A DNA stretch of 64,000 nt, taken from contig OZ244626.1 of the NCBI GenBank assembly GCA_965218495.1, forward strand, positions 744,001-808,000. Reading direction: 5' to 3'. The stretch is from G965218495 sp965218495 (lineage in GTDB: Bacteria; Bacteroidota; Rhodothermia; Rhodothermales; Bin80). The notes beneath the pieces are model-generated. The model worked only from the letters and a program-made list of their open reading frames with translations. It searched no databases and was not told where the DNA came from. The position numbers were made by a program, and so were the translations under genes. Shown here piece after piece: positions 33,719 through 43,437 of this stretch (position 1 is the first letter of the stretch; every line of letters begins with the position of its first letter).

Positions 33719-34984
33719 TTACTTTGATTCTGTGGTCGGGTGCGCCAGCGCTTGGGTGGCAGCAGTCACGTGGCCGGGATCGAACGGTGTGCCGTTTCGC
33801 AGCATGGCGCAGGCTACGGCCAGCAGCCGGTCTGCGACGGAGCGTAGGGCGCGGCCGTGCGTGTGGCCGCGGGCGCAGTACTTGGCCTGGCTGATGGGAT
33901 CGTGCTGGGTGGCCACCCTGCTCCAGTGATAGAGGGCGTTTGCCAGGCGGGGCTGGCAGGCCCGGCGGCGCACGACGCGCCGTGCCTTGCCGGATTGCCG
34001 GGTGACCGGTGCGACGCCGCACAGGCAGCGCAGGGCCTGGTAGTCCCGGGAGTGCAGGGGGCCGGATGCCTCCGAGAGCAGTGTGGCCAAGACCACGTGC
34101 CCGACGCCTGGCAGTGACGAGAGGATCGCAGCGTCGCGCAACGTACGGGGCTTCCCTGCGGTGGGCTCTTCGCTGGCGGAGAGTGCTTCGACGAGGGCGG
34201 CCATGGCGTGCTTCGCGGCGCTCATATGCTTCCCGAGCTGCTCGAGCTTCTCTGCGAGCACCCGGATATGCAAGGTTGCGGCCTCGACGACGCCGGTTAC
34301 GGGTTCGGCACGCAGCGTCTGGATGACCTCCTCGGCTTTGAAACGCCGTATGCGGTGCTTCTTCAACAACTTAGCTACGGAGGACGGGCGGACCCGGCGG
34401 GCATCCTCTGGCGTGGATGCGAGCTTCCAGAGGGCCAAGGCCCATGGCGAGGAAAGATCGGCCCCGAGCTCGAGGAACTGCGGGTAGTAGCGCCAGAGCT
34501 GTTCGCGGAAACGGTTGGTGAGGCCGGTGCGCTCGGCGGTCAGCTCATCGGCCATGCGCGACCATTCGCGCAGCTTAACAATATCGGCATCCAGCGGGCT
34601 GAGCGCGCGTAGGCAGTCCGGGTCGGTGCGGACGGCGCCTGCCAGTACGCGAGCGTCACGGCGGTCATCCTTGGCGCCAGCAGGCGAAAAACGATCCCGG
34701 AACCGGTCCAGCTGCTTGGGATTGATGGAAAAGACCTGAAATCCGCGATCAAGAAGGCTATCAACGACCGGGCCGTGAGGAATCTCGATGGCGACCGCAA
34801 CCTGATTAGCCTCGCAGGCCGCGCAGTCTAGAATCCAGTCGAGCAGCTGGCCGAGCCCCTCGCCGGAGTGAGGAAAGGCCTTCTCGCCGAGGACGGCGCC
34901 GTCGGATCCGAGAACACAAACCTGATGTGACTGCGAGCCCCAGTCGACGCCAGCGAAGGCGGTTGGCTGAGATTGAATGAACAT
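33719..34984 (-). CDS. IS110-family transposase
   Basis: A complete 421-residue IS110 transposase. The N-terminal DEDD RuvC-like domain starts AGVDWGSQSHQVCVL (Asp near 14) with VAVAIEIPHGPVV and SPAGAKDDRRDARVLA. The C-terminal transposase_20 domain includes AAILSSLPGVGHVVLATLL and QALRCLCGVAPVTRQSGK with the nucleophilic Ser region. IS110 elements have no inverted repeats and use a bridge RNA from a non-coding end; the long flank 34985-35300 or the short 33470-33718 could hold it, but I cannot fold it here. It lies between intron remnants. Confidence 0.92.
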   Translation of the reverse strand: MFIQSQPTAFAGVDWGSQSHQVCVLGSDGAVLGEKAFPHSGEGLGQLLDWILDCAACEANQVAVAIEIPHGPVVDSLLDRGFQVFSINPKQLDRFRDRFSPAGAKDDRRDARVLAGAVRTDPDCLRALSPLDADIVKLREWSRMADELTAERTGLTNRFREQLWRYYPQFLELGADLSSPWALALWKLASTPEDARRVRPSSVAKLLKKHRIRRFKAEEVIQTLRAEPVTGVVEAATLHIRVLAEKLEQLGKHMSAAKHAMAALVEALSASEEPTAGKPRTLRDAAILSSLPGVGHVVLATLLSEASGPLHSRDYQALRCLCGVAPVTRQSGKARRVVRRRACQPRLANALYHWSRVATQHDPISQAKYCARGHTHGRALRSVADRLLAVACAMLRNGTPFDPGHVTAATQALAHPTTESK

Positions 34985-35343
34985 GGGCGGTTACTCCTTT
35001 GGTGTATGGTGGTCTATGGCTGCGAGTCGCCGTGACGTTCCATCAGTCCCTGTATCGGTGCTCCAAGGCACGAACTCCCTACGGGGGGTATATCACAGCA
35101 CTCACCCGGGGCACAAATCCCTTCCAAGCGCTCAAGGCAGCGGGGGCCGATTGGTTGCTCCCGGGGAGTTGACTCGCCGTGACGTGACGCAGAGCGGAGC
35201 ACAACGCTTTCGGCGACCGCAAAAACCGGTCTGGCCAAGCCCGGGATCAGTGATTCGCAGCCATCGCTGCCGCAATTTCCACATCAAGGATCACCCTGTC
35301 GATGTACCCCATCAAACATCACTTACAAGATACAGGGCCGCAG
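34985..35343. other. Non-coding flank of the IS110 transposase gene
   Basis: About 360 bases upstream of the transposase start without a gene. IS110-type elements carry a structured bridge RNA in a non-coding end, so part of this stretch is a candidate, but the element's ends cannot be set from sequence alone. Confidence 0.35.
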
Positions 35344-35705
35344 GTGCGGAGCGGTGTTCAAAGAGGGAAAGGCCTCGGCAATGGCGAAGTCCTAACAGCC
35401 GGTTTACGGTCGGAGACCTCAGAGACATCACATGCGAAAGTGAAGGATGCGCGCTCCGGCTCTGCCGGGGAGCGTGGCAGTCAAGGCGTAAACAGGCTTG
35501 GCTCCGAGTCGTCAGGGGTGTCGAGTAGGCGATGGAGGGTGTCCCCCTTCATTAGGCAAAGCTCTTCGTTTCGGGCGACTTTTCCGAGTGCGAGATGCAT
35601 GATCCGCCTGGAGAGCCCGGTGCAAGAAAATCGCACGCCGCGTTCGGTGAGCGGCGGGCGGAAACGCGCTCCTCGGAGTGGCGCGCCGCCCGCCGACTCT
35701 ACTCT
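35344..35705 (+). mobile_element. Third group II intron remnant
   Basis: A possible 5' end GTGCGGAGCGGTG at 35344 is followed by intron-like sequence with no RT frame and a domain V hairpin at 35613-35645. That hairpin has lower helix GAGCCCGG/CCGCGTTC with one C-C mismatch, AGC triad at 35614-35616, CG bulge and upper helix TGCAA/TCGCA with one mismatch and a GAAAA loop. A GCGGGCGG/CCGCCCGC stem, good for domain VI, follows. The stretch is too short for complete domains I-IV, so it is an internally deleted relic. The 5' limit is a guess. Confidence 0.5.
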
Positions 35706-36883
35706 GCAGAGAGGGGTACTATGCACCTGCGTTGAGGCACACTGATCCACGAATTCGGTAGATTTACCAAAGAGTCTGCGCTCCCACCAAGTGGTGTATT
35801 GTGCCCGTCCTCGCTGGCGTGGCACCCGTTCGTGCCGCGAGGCGTATCGCAAAGGGCGTTCTCACCCGTTGAATGGAATTCGCCCCTGCGAATGAAGTTG
35901 GATGCCGCACTTAAGTCATGGTCTGGCACCAAACCTCTCCACTCGCAGCAAAAGTACGAACTGTTGTTCGGCGTGAGGCGTTGTCGGGGCAGCTCACCGC
36001 GCTCAGTACAGCCCTGGCCGCTATGCTGTGGGCTGATCGGGCGGCCATTCCACCAGTGCTTTCGGCTGCGTCAGATAGATGGTGCAAGTGCAGGCGTTGA
36101 TGGTTGCCCGCCAGCCTGTGGTTTTGGACGTGCTCCTTTTCTGCCGCCCCTATGGATCAGATTCTCAAAACGCCAATCTCCTTACGAGCCTGCGTTACAG
36201 AAATTGTCAGGGACTCTTGCTCTCCCGGCGGCACTATCCGACGCAATGCCAAGCCACGTTTAAGTGCAAGCCCTCCACACGCCTCCAGGAGAACACAACA
36301 CGGTGGAAAACACCGCAGGGATGGTAGTGCAGTTTCAATAGTGCAGGCTCTGGGCCAAGTTCTCGGACTACTGCTGTACACCGTGATCAGTTGCCCAATG
36401 GCGGGCATAGCCAGCGCCAATCGGCTTGCGTCGCTTCGTGGTGGCTAAAGCTGTCTATTCCTTTGCAGTGTCGGCTATGCTTTCTTGCCATATCCGGATT
36501 CCGCGGCCGGTCCGGCTTTGAGCACGCAGCCCTGTTGGCTAACAGGTTTGCGCAAGTCACGCCGTCTGTACATCGGCTTCGATGTCCGCGTCATTCAACA
36601 GGCGCGGGCCTGCTACTGCTAGCATCGGCAGTTACGCTGTTCACCCAGTTCCCAATCTGGAGGCACCTGGTCGATGGCAATATGCAGATGTTTGATCCCG
36701 GGCTAATTTATATGCCCTTCCTGTCCACATGTCGGAGTGGCCTACACGTGCAGGAGGCTCGCGTCAGGAGAAGTTCTTCTTGGCCGAGTCAAGCTGCGGG
36801 TGCCACGTATTCTTGCGGGTTTTGCTCCAGCACTCATTGCGGCCTCTGTGCGGGGTTACCACAATTGACGCCTAGCAATCCGC
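35706..36883. other. Long gene-free stretch
   Basis: About 1.2 kb between the third intron remnant and the transporter gene. Frames up to 177 codons (36391-36924) lack motifs and have odd Cys/Arg/Ser-rich composition. No RNA gene or repeat is recognised. Confidence 0.4.
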
Positions 36884-38374
36884 CTATTGAACCCATGCCG
36901 GAACCCCGCCTACCTGAATCCTAAACACCCACGCCGCCAACGTGTAGGCCAGCACCGTCACTACTGCTATAAAGAGGACGTTAAGCACAAGCCCGGCACG
37001 CGCCATTTCCGGGATGGTAACCCGCTCACTGCCATAGATGATGGCATTAGGCGGCGTGGCAACGGGCAGCATAAAGGCACAACTTGCGGCCAGTACCGCA
37101 GGGATGGCCAGCAGCAGGGGGTTCTCGCCCGTACCGATAGCCAACGCCGCCAACAAGGGCAGGAAAGTCGCGGTAGTGGCAATGTTGCTGGTTAGCTCCG
37201 TCAGAAATACGATGACTGCAGTGACCACCAGGATGATGAGCACGACCGGAAGCAGATCCACAAAGCCCATGGAGTTGCCAATCCATTCCGCGAGGCCGGT
37301 CCGCGACATCGCAGCAGCCAAGCTGAGCCCACCGCCAAACAGCAGGAGCGTACCCCATGGCAATTCGTTGGCGGCCTTCCACGTGTGGACAAATACCCCG
37401 CGGCGCAGGTCGACCGGCAGGACGAAAAGCACAAGGCCTCCAATCATTGCAATTCCGGCATCGGTGAGCCCAGGAATCACGGGTGCTAACAAGGGCCGCG
37501 TGACCCATAACACGGCCGTGGCAGCAAAGACAACTGCGGTTAGCCGCTCGCCACGTGAAATTGGCCCCATCTTTCGGATTTCCTGGTCGATCAGCCCTTG
37601 GCTGCCGATGATATTGCCGATTTCGAACGGATACACCACTTTTGTTAGTGCGAGATACGTCAATGGCAGGCCGATTCCCACAATCGGCAGGCCAACGACC
37701 AGCCAGCGTGCAAAGGAGATTTGAAAGCCGTACTCGCTTTCAAAAAAGGCAGCCATGAATGCGTTGGGCGGTGTGCCAACGAGCGTTCCCATCCCACCGA
37801 TGTTGGCACCGTACGCGACGCATAGCAGCAGCACCACGGCAAAGCGTCTGTGCATGCGTTCCTCTGTCCCTTCTTCAGCCAGGGTTACCACAGATAGCGC
37901 AACCGGAAGCATCATGACAGCCGTAGCCGTGTTGCTTACCCACATGCTGAGAAACGCTGTAGCGAGCATGAATCCCAGGATGAGTGCCTGAGGGCTGGTC
38001 CCAACGCGCCGAATGATGTAGAGGGCAATGCGCTTGTGCAGGCTCCACCTTACCATAGCGGTGGCGATCAAGAGCCCGCCCATGAACAGGAATATCAACG
38101 GGTTGGCGTAGGGCGCCGCCGCCTCCTGCATGGTGCCGCCGCCGAAGAGAGGAAACAGCACCAGTGGCAACAGAGACGTTGCCGGTATCGGCACGGCCTC
38201 AGAGATCCACCATGTAACCATGAACAAGGCAATTGCCGCGGTGACCCAGCCATCTGGGCTTAGGCCGCCCGGGGCGGGTAGTACCAGTGCGGCGAGAAGC
38301 CAAATTGGTCCCACCGCAAGTCCCATTTTTTGGCGGAGAGAATACGCATGCGGTGACGACAGAGAGGACTGCAC
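36884..38374 (-). CDS. DASS-family (SLC13-type) sodium/anion transporter
   Basis: A 496-residue integral membrane protein with about 11-12 hydrophobic segments. Family landmarks: AIALFMVTWWISEAVPIPAT, SMWVSNTATAVMMLPVAL (the SNT motif of the first substrate/sodium site), ANIGGMGTLVGTPPNAF, and late FLTELTSNIATTATFLPLL plus MLPVATPPNAIIYGS, the second SNT/TPPN pair. DASS proteins carry dicarboxylates, sulfate or similar anions with Na+ across the inner membrane. It is divergent from xylulokinase with 130 bases between starts. The exact substrate is open. Confidence 0.9.
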   Translation of the reverse strand: MQSSLSSPHAYSLRQKMGLAVGPIWLLAALVLPAPGGLSPDGWVTAAIALFMVTWWISEAVPIPATSLLPLVLFPLFGGGTMQEAAAPYANPLIFLFMGGLLIATAMVRWSLHKRIALYIIRRVGTSPQALILGFMLATAFLSMWVSNTATAVMMLPVALSVVTLAEEGTEERMHRRFAVVLLLCVAYGANIGGMGTLVGTPPNAFMAAFFESEYGFQISFARWLVVGLPIVGIGLPLTYLALTKVVYPFEIGNIIGSQGLIDQEIRKMGPISRGERLTAVVFAATAVLWVTRPLLAPVIPGLTDAGIAMIGGLVLFVLPVDLRRGVFVHTWKAANELPWGTLLLFGGGLSLAAAMSRTGLAEWIGNSMGFVDLLPVVLIILVVTAVIVFLTELTSNIATTATFLPLLAALAIGTGENPLLLAIPAVLAASCAFMLPVATPPNAIIYGSERVTIPEMARAGLVLNVLFIAVVTVLAYTLAAWVFRIQVGGVPAWVQ

Positions 38375-38476
38375 GGAATACTATGCGGCGCTTTGGAAAT
38401 ATGGAACCGCCAATAATACGCACATATGGGCAAGTGTACACTGCATGGTCAACCTATACCCCTTCGGGGCAGCGCT

Positions 38477-38484
38477 TATCTTTG
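38477..38484 (+). promoter_or_regulatory. Candidate Bacteroidota-type -7 box before xylulokinase
   Basis: TATCTTTG fits the TAnnTTTG box used by the Bacteroidota housekeeping sigma factor. It lies 20 bases before the ATG, giving a very short leader. No clear TTG box is seen at the expected distance upstream, so this is weak. Confidence 0.22.
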
Positions 38485-38504
38485 CACACGAAACAGCATT
38501 TGAC

Positions 38505-39986
38505 ATGCAGTATATCCTCGGCCTGGACACCTCAACGACCGCTTCAAAGGCGCTGCTGGTTGATGCGCGTGGCAACGTTGTCGGCAGCGCTTCTACGCCA
38601 CATGACCATTCAATTCCACAACCGCGCTGGAGTGAGCAGAACCCTCTCGATTGGTGGCGCGCGATACAAGAGAGCATTAGGCAGGTTCTTAGAGCTTCCG
38701 GCATTGATCCGGCATCGGTCAAGTCCATCGGCCTAACCGGCCAAATGCACGGACTGGTGCTGTTGGGAGACGACGGGCGCGCTTTGCGGCCGGCTATGCT
38801 GTGGAATGATGGACGGTCGCAGAGGCAGTGCGACGCAATTCGCACAAGGCTCGGGCTCAGGCGCTTGGTCTCTGTTACCGGCAACGACGCGTTTGCCGGC
38901 TTTTCCGCACCCAAGCTTCTCTGGGTACGTGACCACGAACCAGCGGTGTATGCTAAGGTGGCCCAAGTCCTGCTGCCCAAGGACTATATTCGGTATCGGC
39001 TCATCGGCACCTTTGCAACCGACAAGGCTGGCGCTGGCGGCACGCTGTTATTGGATCTGGCGGCACGTGACTGGTCCCGTGAGGTATTGCAGGCTTTGGA
39101 AATCCCTTTCAGGTGGTTGCCCAAGACGTTTGAGGGTCCGGAGATGACGGGCGCGGTCTCTGCAGAAGGGGCGGAGGCTACCGGATTGAATGCCGGTACC
39201 CCCGTGGTTGCCGGCGCCGGGGATCAGGCCGCGCAGGCTGTAGGCGTTGGGGCGGTCACACCCGGCATTTGGGCACTTACACTCGGGACTTCGGGCGTTG
39301 TATTTGCGCCGTGCGCGCAGCCGCATGTGGATGTCGACGGGCGTGCTCATGCCTTTCCTCATGCCGTTCCCGGTAGATGGCACATGATGGGCGTCATGCT
39401 TTCTGCAGCCGGTAGTTTGGCTTGGTATCACGACACGCTTTGTGCCAACATTGACTACGACACGCTCATTGGTGAGGCCGAAGAGGTTCCGCCCGGCAGC
39501 GACGGTCTAGTGTTTTTGCCCTATCTGACGGGGGAGCGGACACCGTATGCTGACCCCTTGGCGACTGGGGCATTTGTTGGCCTGACGCCCAGGCATACGC
39601 GTGGTCACATGACGCGGGCCGTGCTTGAAGGTGTGGCCTTTGGGCTGCGTGATAACCTGCTGTTGCTACAGGAGGCTGGGCTCGCGCCGCCGGATGAGCT
39701 GCGCATTTCGGGTGGCGGTGCCAGGAGTCCGCTGTGGCGGCAGATTCTGGCCGATATTCTGCAGGTAGAGCTAAAGGCCGTGCACGTAACCGAGGGTGCG
39801 GCACTCGGCGCAGCGTTGCTGGCAGGGGTCGGAGCGGGGTTTTGGGCATCCACGGAGGCGGCGTGCGAAGAAGTTGTCGGCACACAGAGTGCCACACAAC
39901 CGGGCCCGAACTGCCCAGCATATGCAGATCTCCACGAGCGCTTTGCTTCGTTGTACGGACTATTGAAGCCGTTCTACCACGCCTAG
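38505..39986 (+). CDS. xylB: Xylulokinase (FGGY family)
   Basis: About 493 residues from ATG 38505; this start gives the usual opening YILGLDTSTTASKALLVD with the FGGY phosphate-1 loop. Other landmarks are SIGLTGQMHGLVLL (MHG typical of xylulokinases), WNDGRSQRQCD, GAGDQAAQAVGVG and the C-terminal RISGGGARSPLWRQILADIL adenosine-binding motif. The frame is open upstream to 38130, but that part is antisense to the transporter gene. It phosphorylates D-xylulose to xylulose-5-phosphate. No xylose isomerase is in the window. Confidence 0.92.
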   Translation: MQYILGLDTSTTASKALLVDARGNVVGSASTPHDHSIPQPRWSEQNPLDWWRAIQESIRQVLRASGIDPASVKSIGLTGQMHGLVLLGDDGRALRPAMLWNDGRSQRQCDAIRTRLGLRRLVSVTGNDAFAGFSAPKLLWVRDHEPAVYAKVAQVLLPKDYIRYRLIGTFATDKAGAGGTLLLDLAARDWSREVLQALEIPFRWLPKTFEGPEMTGAVSAEGAEATGLNAGTPVVAGAGDQAAQAVGVGAVTPGIWALTLGTSGVVFAPCAQPHVDVDGRAHAFPHAVPGRWHMMGVMLSAAGSLAWYHDTLCANIDYDTLIGEAEEVPPGSDGLVFLPYLTGERTPYADPLATGAFVGLTPRHTRGHMTRAVLEGVAFGLRDNLLLLQEAGLAPPDELRISGGGARSPLWRQILADILQVELKAVHVTEGAALGAALLAGVGAGFWASTEAACEEVVGTQSATQPGPNCPAYADLHERFASLYGLLKPFYHA

Positions 39987-40278
39987 CCGGAGAATCCCTA
40001 CCAGGGTGTAGGTGTGACGCGTGATGATTCTTTCGCTCGGCGAGCATGTCTGAAAGCAAGAATCCTGGCACAATCGTCCGCTTTTTCTGGCCGATTAACT
40101 ACGTTCGCCAAGGCTTCTCCTGTGACCAAGCTCGCGGCGAGTGTGCCCAGCCCGTGATGTGCCAGCCCAAGTTTACCATGCACTTTTCACAAGTCCTTTA
40201 TATTCAGGGACATACGTCACCCTAAAATGCCTCTTCTGGCACTACAATGGACTTCGGAAGGACTTTTAGTACTGCCGA

Positions 40279-42090
40279 TCAGACGACGGTCTTCTTCGTA
40301 GAGAGGGGCTTGTAATCTATTCCCAAGGCGTCATAGATCGACCGGAGCTCGGGGTCGGGCTGTGCAGTTGTGCGCACATGGAGCGTACGCCCGTCGCGGC
40401 ACGGGAACACACTGGTCGTGCGCGCTTGTCGCTGAAGGATGCTTCGAAGCGTCGTCCAACTGGAGGAGAGCCCTCGGCTACGCAGGCGAGTACGGATTAC
40501 CTGCACGAGCTGATACGCGATGACCGAGATGAACAGATGCCCTTCGGCGCGCAGGCCTGTGGAGTGGTAGATGGGTCGTAGGCCCAGTTCCGACTTCAGG
40601 GTTCGGAACACGGCTTCCAAGTCGGTGAGCCGGATGTAGGTGCGCCATAACGCTTCGTCGGTCCAGTTCACCAAATTGCTTCGCAGGCAGTACACGCCTG
40701 GATGCGTCGCCATGGACCCCGGTAGCAGTCTCTGCTCCCATTGAATCGTGTGCGCGCGCTTGCCGCTTTCGTCAGGCTGCACCGTGATGTCGTAATGCTG
40801 TCCTATCCCTCCGTATCGCTCCTTCAGGCGCCCGAGGCGCTCAGAAACCACCTCGAGTCGCTTATGCGTGCGCGGGCGGGAGAGCCCGTCGGACAGTTTC
40901 TTCAGGGCCTGCTCAAACGCTGCGGTCTGCCGTGCCACTATGGCTTGCTCCTTCGCAGCCCGGGACGCAGAGTAGCAATAGAGCCGCACCTGGTCGTCCT
41001 GTACCTGCCGGTATAGGGATAGACGCTCACCACCGGCCGTCGTAAGTGTTTGCGCTGCCTCAGGATCAAAGACCCGCCTGCGCTCCCGAGCGACCACAAT
41101 GTACTGGTACTTCTGCGCATGCAGCCATTGTATACGATCTTCGGTCGCTATGCCCCGATCCATCACCACGAGCGCCTCGGGACCCGCTTGCAGTACCGCC
41201 AGCATCTCCTCTAGCGTGCGGTGCTCCCGCACATTGCCCGCGAAGACCTTGCTCTTGCGTACGAAGCCGCTCCCGTCCAGGACCAGGGCCAAGGTCAATA
41301 AGGGACAATCGCGGCGCCGCTCCTTCGAGTGACCACGCTTTGCCTTGTCTATGTTGGCCCCGGTACCCTCCAGAAATGTGTTGGTCAGATCGTAAAGCGT
41401 GACCGTTGGACGCGCAGCAAACAGATCCAGCGCCTGCGTAAAGAGGTGCTGCTCTATGGCTTGCTGATGCCGCACGAGCAGGTCGCTTGCCCGATAGAGG
41501 TGCATGGGTCCCATCGCTTCATAGGAACCGCCCACAAACTCGTCCAGGCCACTGTTGCGCTCCAGCCAATGCTTGGTGGCCCGTTCACTGCCCGGCTGCG
41601 CCAAGCGTCCGATGATGCTGCCAATGGCAGCGCGCCGCATGGAGGGGGTCATCTGCAGCCTGTCAAAGAGCGCGGGCATCTTCAACTGCTCCATAGCCCA
41701 CAGCCCTACGTGCTCCACGCCCACCGTACGCGATCGGATCGTCTTGATGGCGTTGGCATTGACCACACGCCAGTCTGCCACGGCCCCGTTGCGGTCGGTA
41801 TGCTCGATCACCTCCGCGCCACGCGCCGCCAACAGGGCCGCGATGCGCTGCGCTTCGCCTTCGATGTGAGCGGACAAGTCCGGCCATAGCTCGAGCTGCC
41901 CCATCAGCACCGTCTCAATACGCTGGCACAGACATCGCCAGTGCTTCTTATCGACCTTGAAATGTGCGCCGAGGTTCAGCAGCGTCCGTTGTCGCACCCG
42001 GTCTCCCTCCCGCTTGGCCTGACACAGCCGGAAGGTGTAGTAGCGCGTACCGTCCGCTCCGGTTCGCGTGAGTGCGCGGCGTATAAACAC
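40279..42090 (-). CDS. IS1634-like transposase (IS4 superfamily)
   Basis: About 603 residues from GTG 42090, chosen because the family normally opens with FIRR-type sequence; the frame is open to 42159. DDE landmarks: VTLYDLTNTFLEGTGANID, ALVVMDRGIATEDRIQWL with the second Asp, and YIRLTDLEAVFRTLKSELGL with the C-terminal Glu. It is a different lineage from the copy at 25-27 kb. The near-identical direct repeats TGGCACTACAATGG (40237-40250) and TGGCACTACATTGG (42173-42186) bracket it and could be a target duplication, though long for this family. Confidence 0.85.
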   Translation of the reverse strand: MFIRRALTRTGADGTRYYTFRLCQAKREGDRVRQRTLLNLGAHFKVDKKHWRCLCQRIETVLMGQLELWPDLSAHIEGEAQRIAALLAARGAEVIEHTDRNGAVADWRVVNANAIKTIRSRTVGVEHVGLWAMEQLKMPALFDRLQMTPSMRRAAIGSIIGRLAQPGSERATKHWLERNSGLDEFVGGSYEAMGPMHLYRASDLLVRHQQAIEQHLFTQALDLFAARPTVTLYDLTNTFLEGTGANIDKAKRGHSKERRRDCPLLTLALVLDGSGFVRKSKVFAGNVREHRTLEEMLAVLQAGPEALVVMDRGIATEDRIQWLHAQKYQYIVVARERRRVFDPEAAQTLTTAGGERLSLYRQVQDDQVRLYCYSASRAAKEQAIVARQTAAFEQALKKLSDGLSRPRTHKRLEVVSERLGRLKERYGGIGQHYDITVQPDESGKRAHTIQWEQRLLPGSMATHPGVYCLRSNLVNWTDEALWRTYIRLTDLEAVFRTLKSELGLRPIYHSTGLRAEGHLFISVIAYQLVQVIRTRLRSRGLSSSWTTLRSILQRQARTTSVFPCRDGRTLHVRTTAQPDPELRSIYDALGIDYKPLSTKKTVV

Positions 42091-42186
42091 AGTAGTGTAC
42101 GGCGTGGTTGGGATAGCCCTGATGCCAATATAGTCACCGGTCGCCGTGTAAACAAGCACGCCAGTACGATTATGGCACTACATTGG

Positions 42187-43437
42187 CGAGTAGCGAGACG
42201 ATATATTCAGAAGTGGAGTAAACTCGGAGGCAAAGAGGGGAAATCAGGCACATAATGTGCCCACAAACAGGTCATAGTGGGGGCAAAGCGGTGAATCGTC
42301 CCTAATCTTCCTCGCAAGGGCGCCAAATTGTGCCGGAATTGAGGCCGCAAATGTTAAACCCGGGCCAGTGGAGCACAGCGATGGGGCCTTGTGCATTGCC
42401 TCGCGAAGGCAGAAGCGTGTCTAACGCAATCTGGTGTCAGACGCCTGGGACAGTGGACTTTCCACTTGCGCCTACTATGGCCTCCTGAATGCCTTGGTGG
42501 CCGCAATTCATACGTTGTGCCATAGCACAATGCGACTACCGGAAGAGCTCACAGGCGTGTCATGAACACAATGGTGTTCCGTGCATGTGTCCATTCTTGG
42601 ATGCCGTAGTCGCTGTTCTAGCTACCTCAGGTCATCATGTGCCCCGAAACCACCCCTGCCTAATGCCAGTTCGACAATGCTTGGTCGAACTTGAGCTCGA
42701 ATGATGGTCAGAAGTCTTTACAGATCAGCAGGGCGGCCTCGGCACTTTTCGCCTGTCGTGATCTGGGCATGTCCAGCGCGTGTCGTTGGCTACCAAATAA
42801 CGTTTGAGAATTCGGTAGGGCGGCCTACGAAGCCCCCGTCCCAGCAGCATAGACTCACCATGTACTATGTTGCAATCTGATCCAGTACGAAATCAAGCAG
42901 CATGCGGCGTGCGTGCTGGGCTGCGGCTAGGGCGCCTGTAGGTCGGTGCTCTCTTAGTTGATCCGGCTGCAGGCCCAAGAGCGTGCTTTTCAGAGCTACG
43001 ACGTCCCGTGACCGACCAGCGAGCGACCGCAAGGCCAACAGTGGGCCCAATCACAGTGGGAATCTTGTTGGCGGTAACGATTATGTGCTCGTAGAGCGAG
43101 ATGTTGTTCCAGTTGCGAAAATGATCAAAGTGATGTGTCCTAGTGCCTATGTATTGCTTGACGCTTACGTTCTTTGTGATTCGGACCGCTCACCGATACC
43201 GAGCCAACCGCTCGGCGAGGTTGGGCGGAGACGGCTGGAATTGATAGCAGCAAGCATCATGGGGGCCGCGAATTGCTCGTTGGACCGGTTGGTGGAGGTG
43301 CAGAATCAGCACCCGTGGGCAAAGCGATAGTATGCATTTATGCATACTACGATCCAAGAGGGCCACTTCAATGGTGCCAGGTGGCGCATTTGATCGGAGT
43401 ACGCATGTTTCACCAGACCGGCCCGCAGGAATCGAGG
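42187..43437. other. Long gene-free stretch
   Basis: About 1.25 kb between the transposase and tsaD. Short frames on both strands (up to 115 codons) have no recognised motif. No tRNA, repeat array or terminator is evident. Confidence 0.4.

Noticed and set aside
36391..36924. 177-codon plus-strand open frame
   Set aside because: No domain or membrane pattern, unusual Cys/Ser/Arg composition, and it overlaps the end of the transporter gene.
38130..38504. N-terminal extension of the xylulokinase frame
   Set aside because: The extra 125 codons are antisense to the transporter gene and precede the standard FGGY start YILGLDTST.
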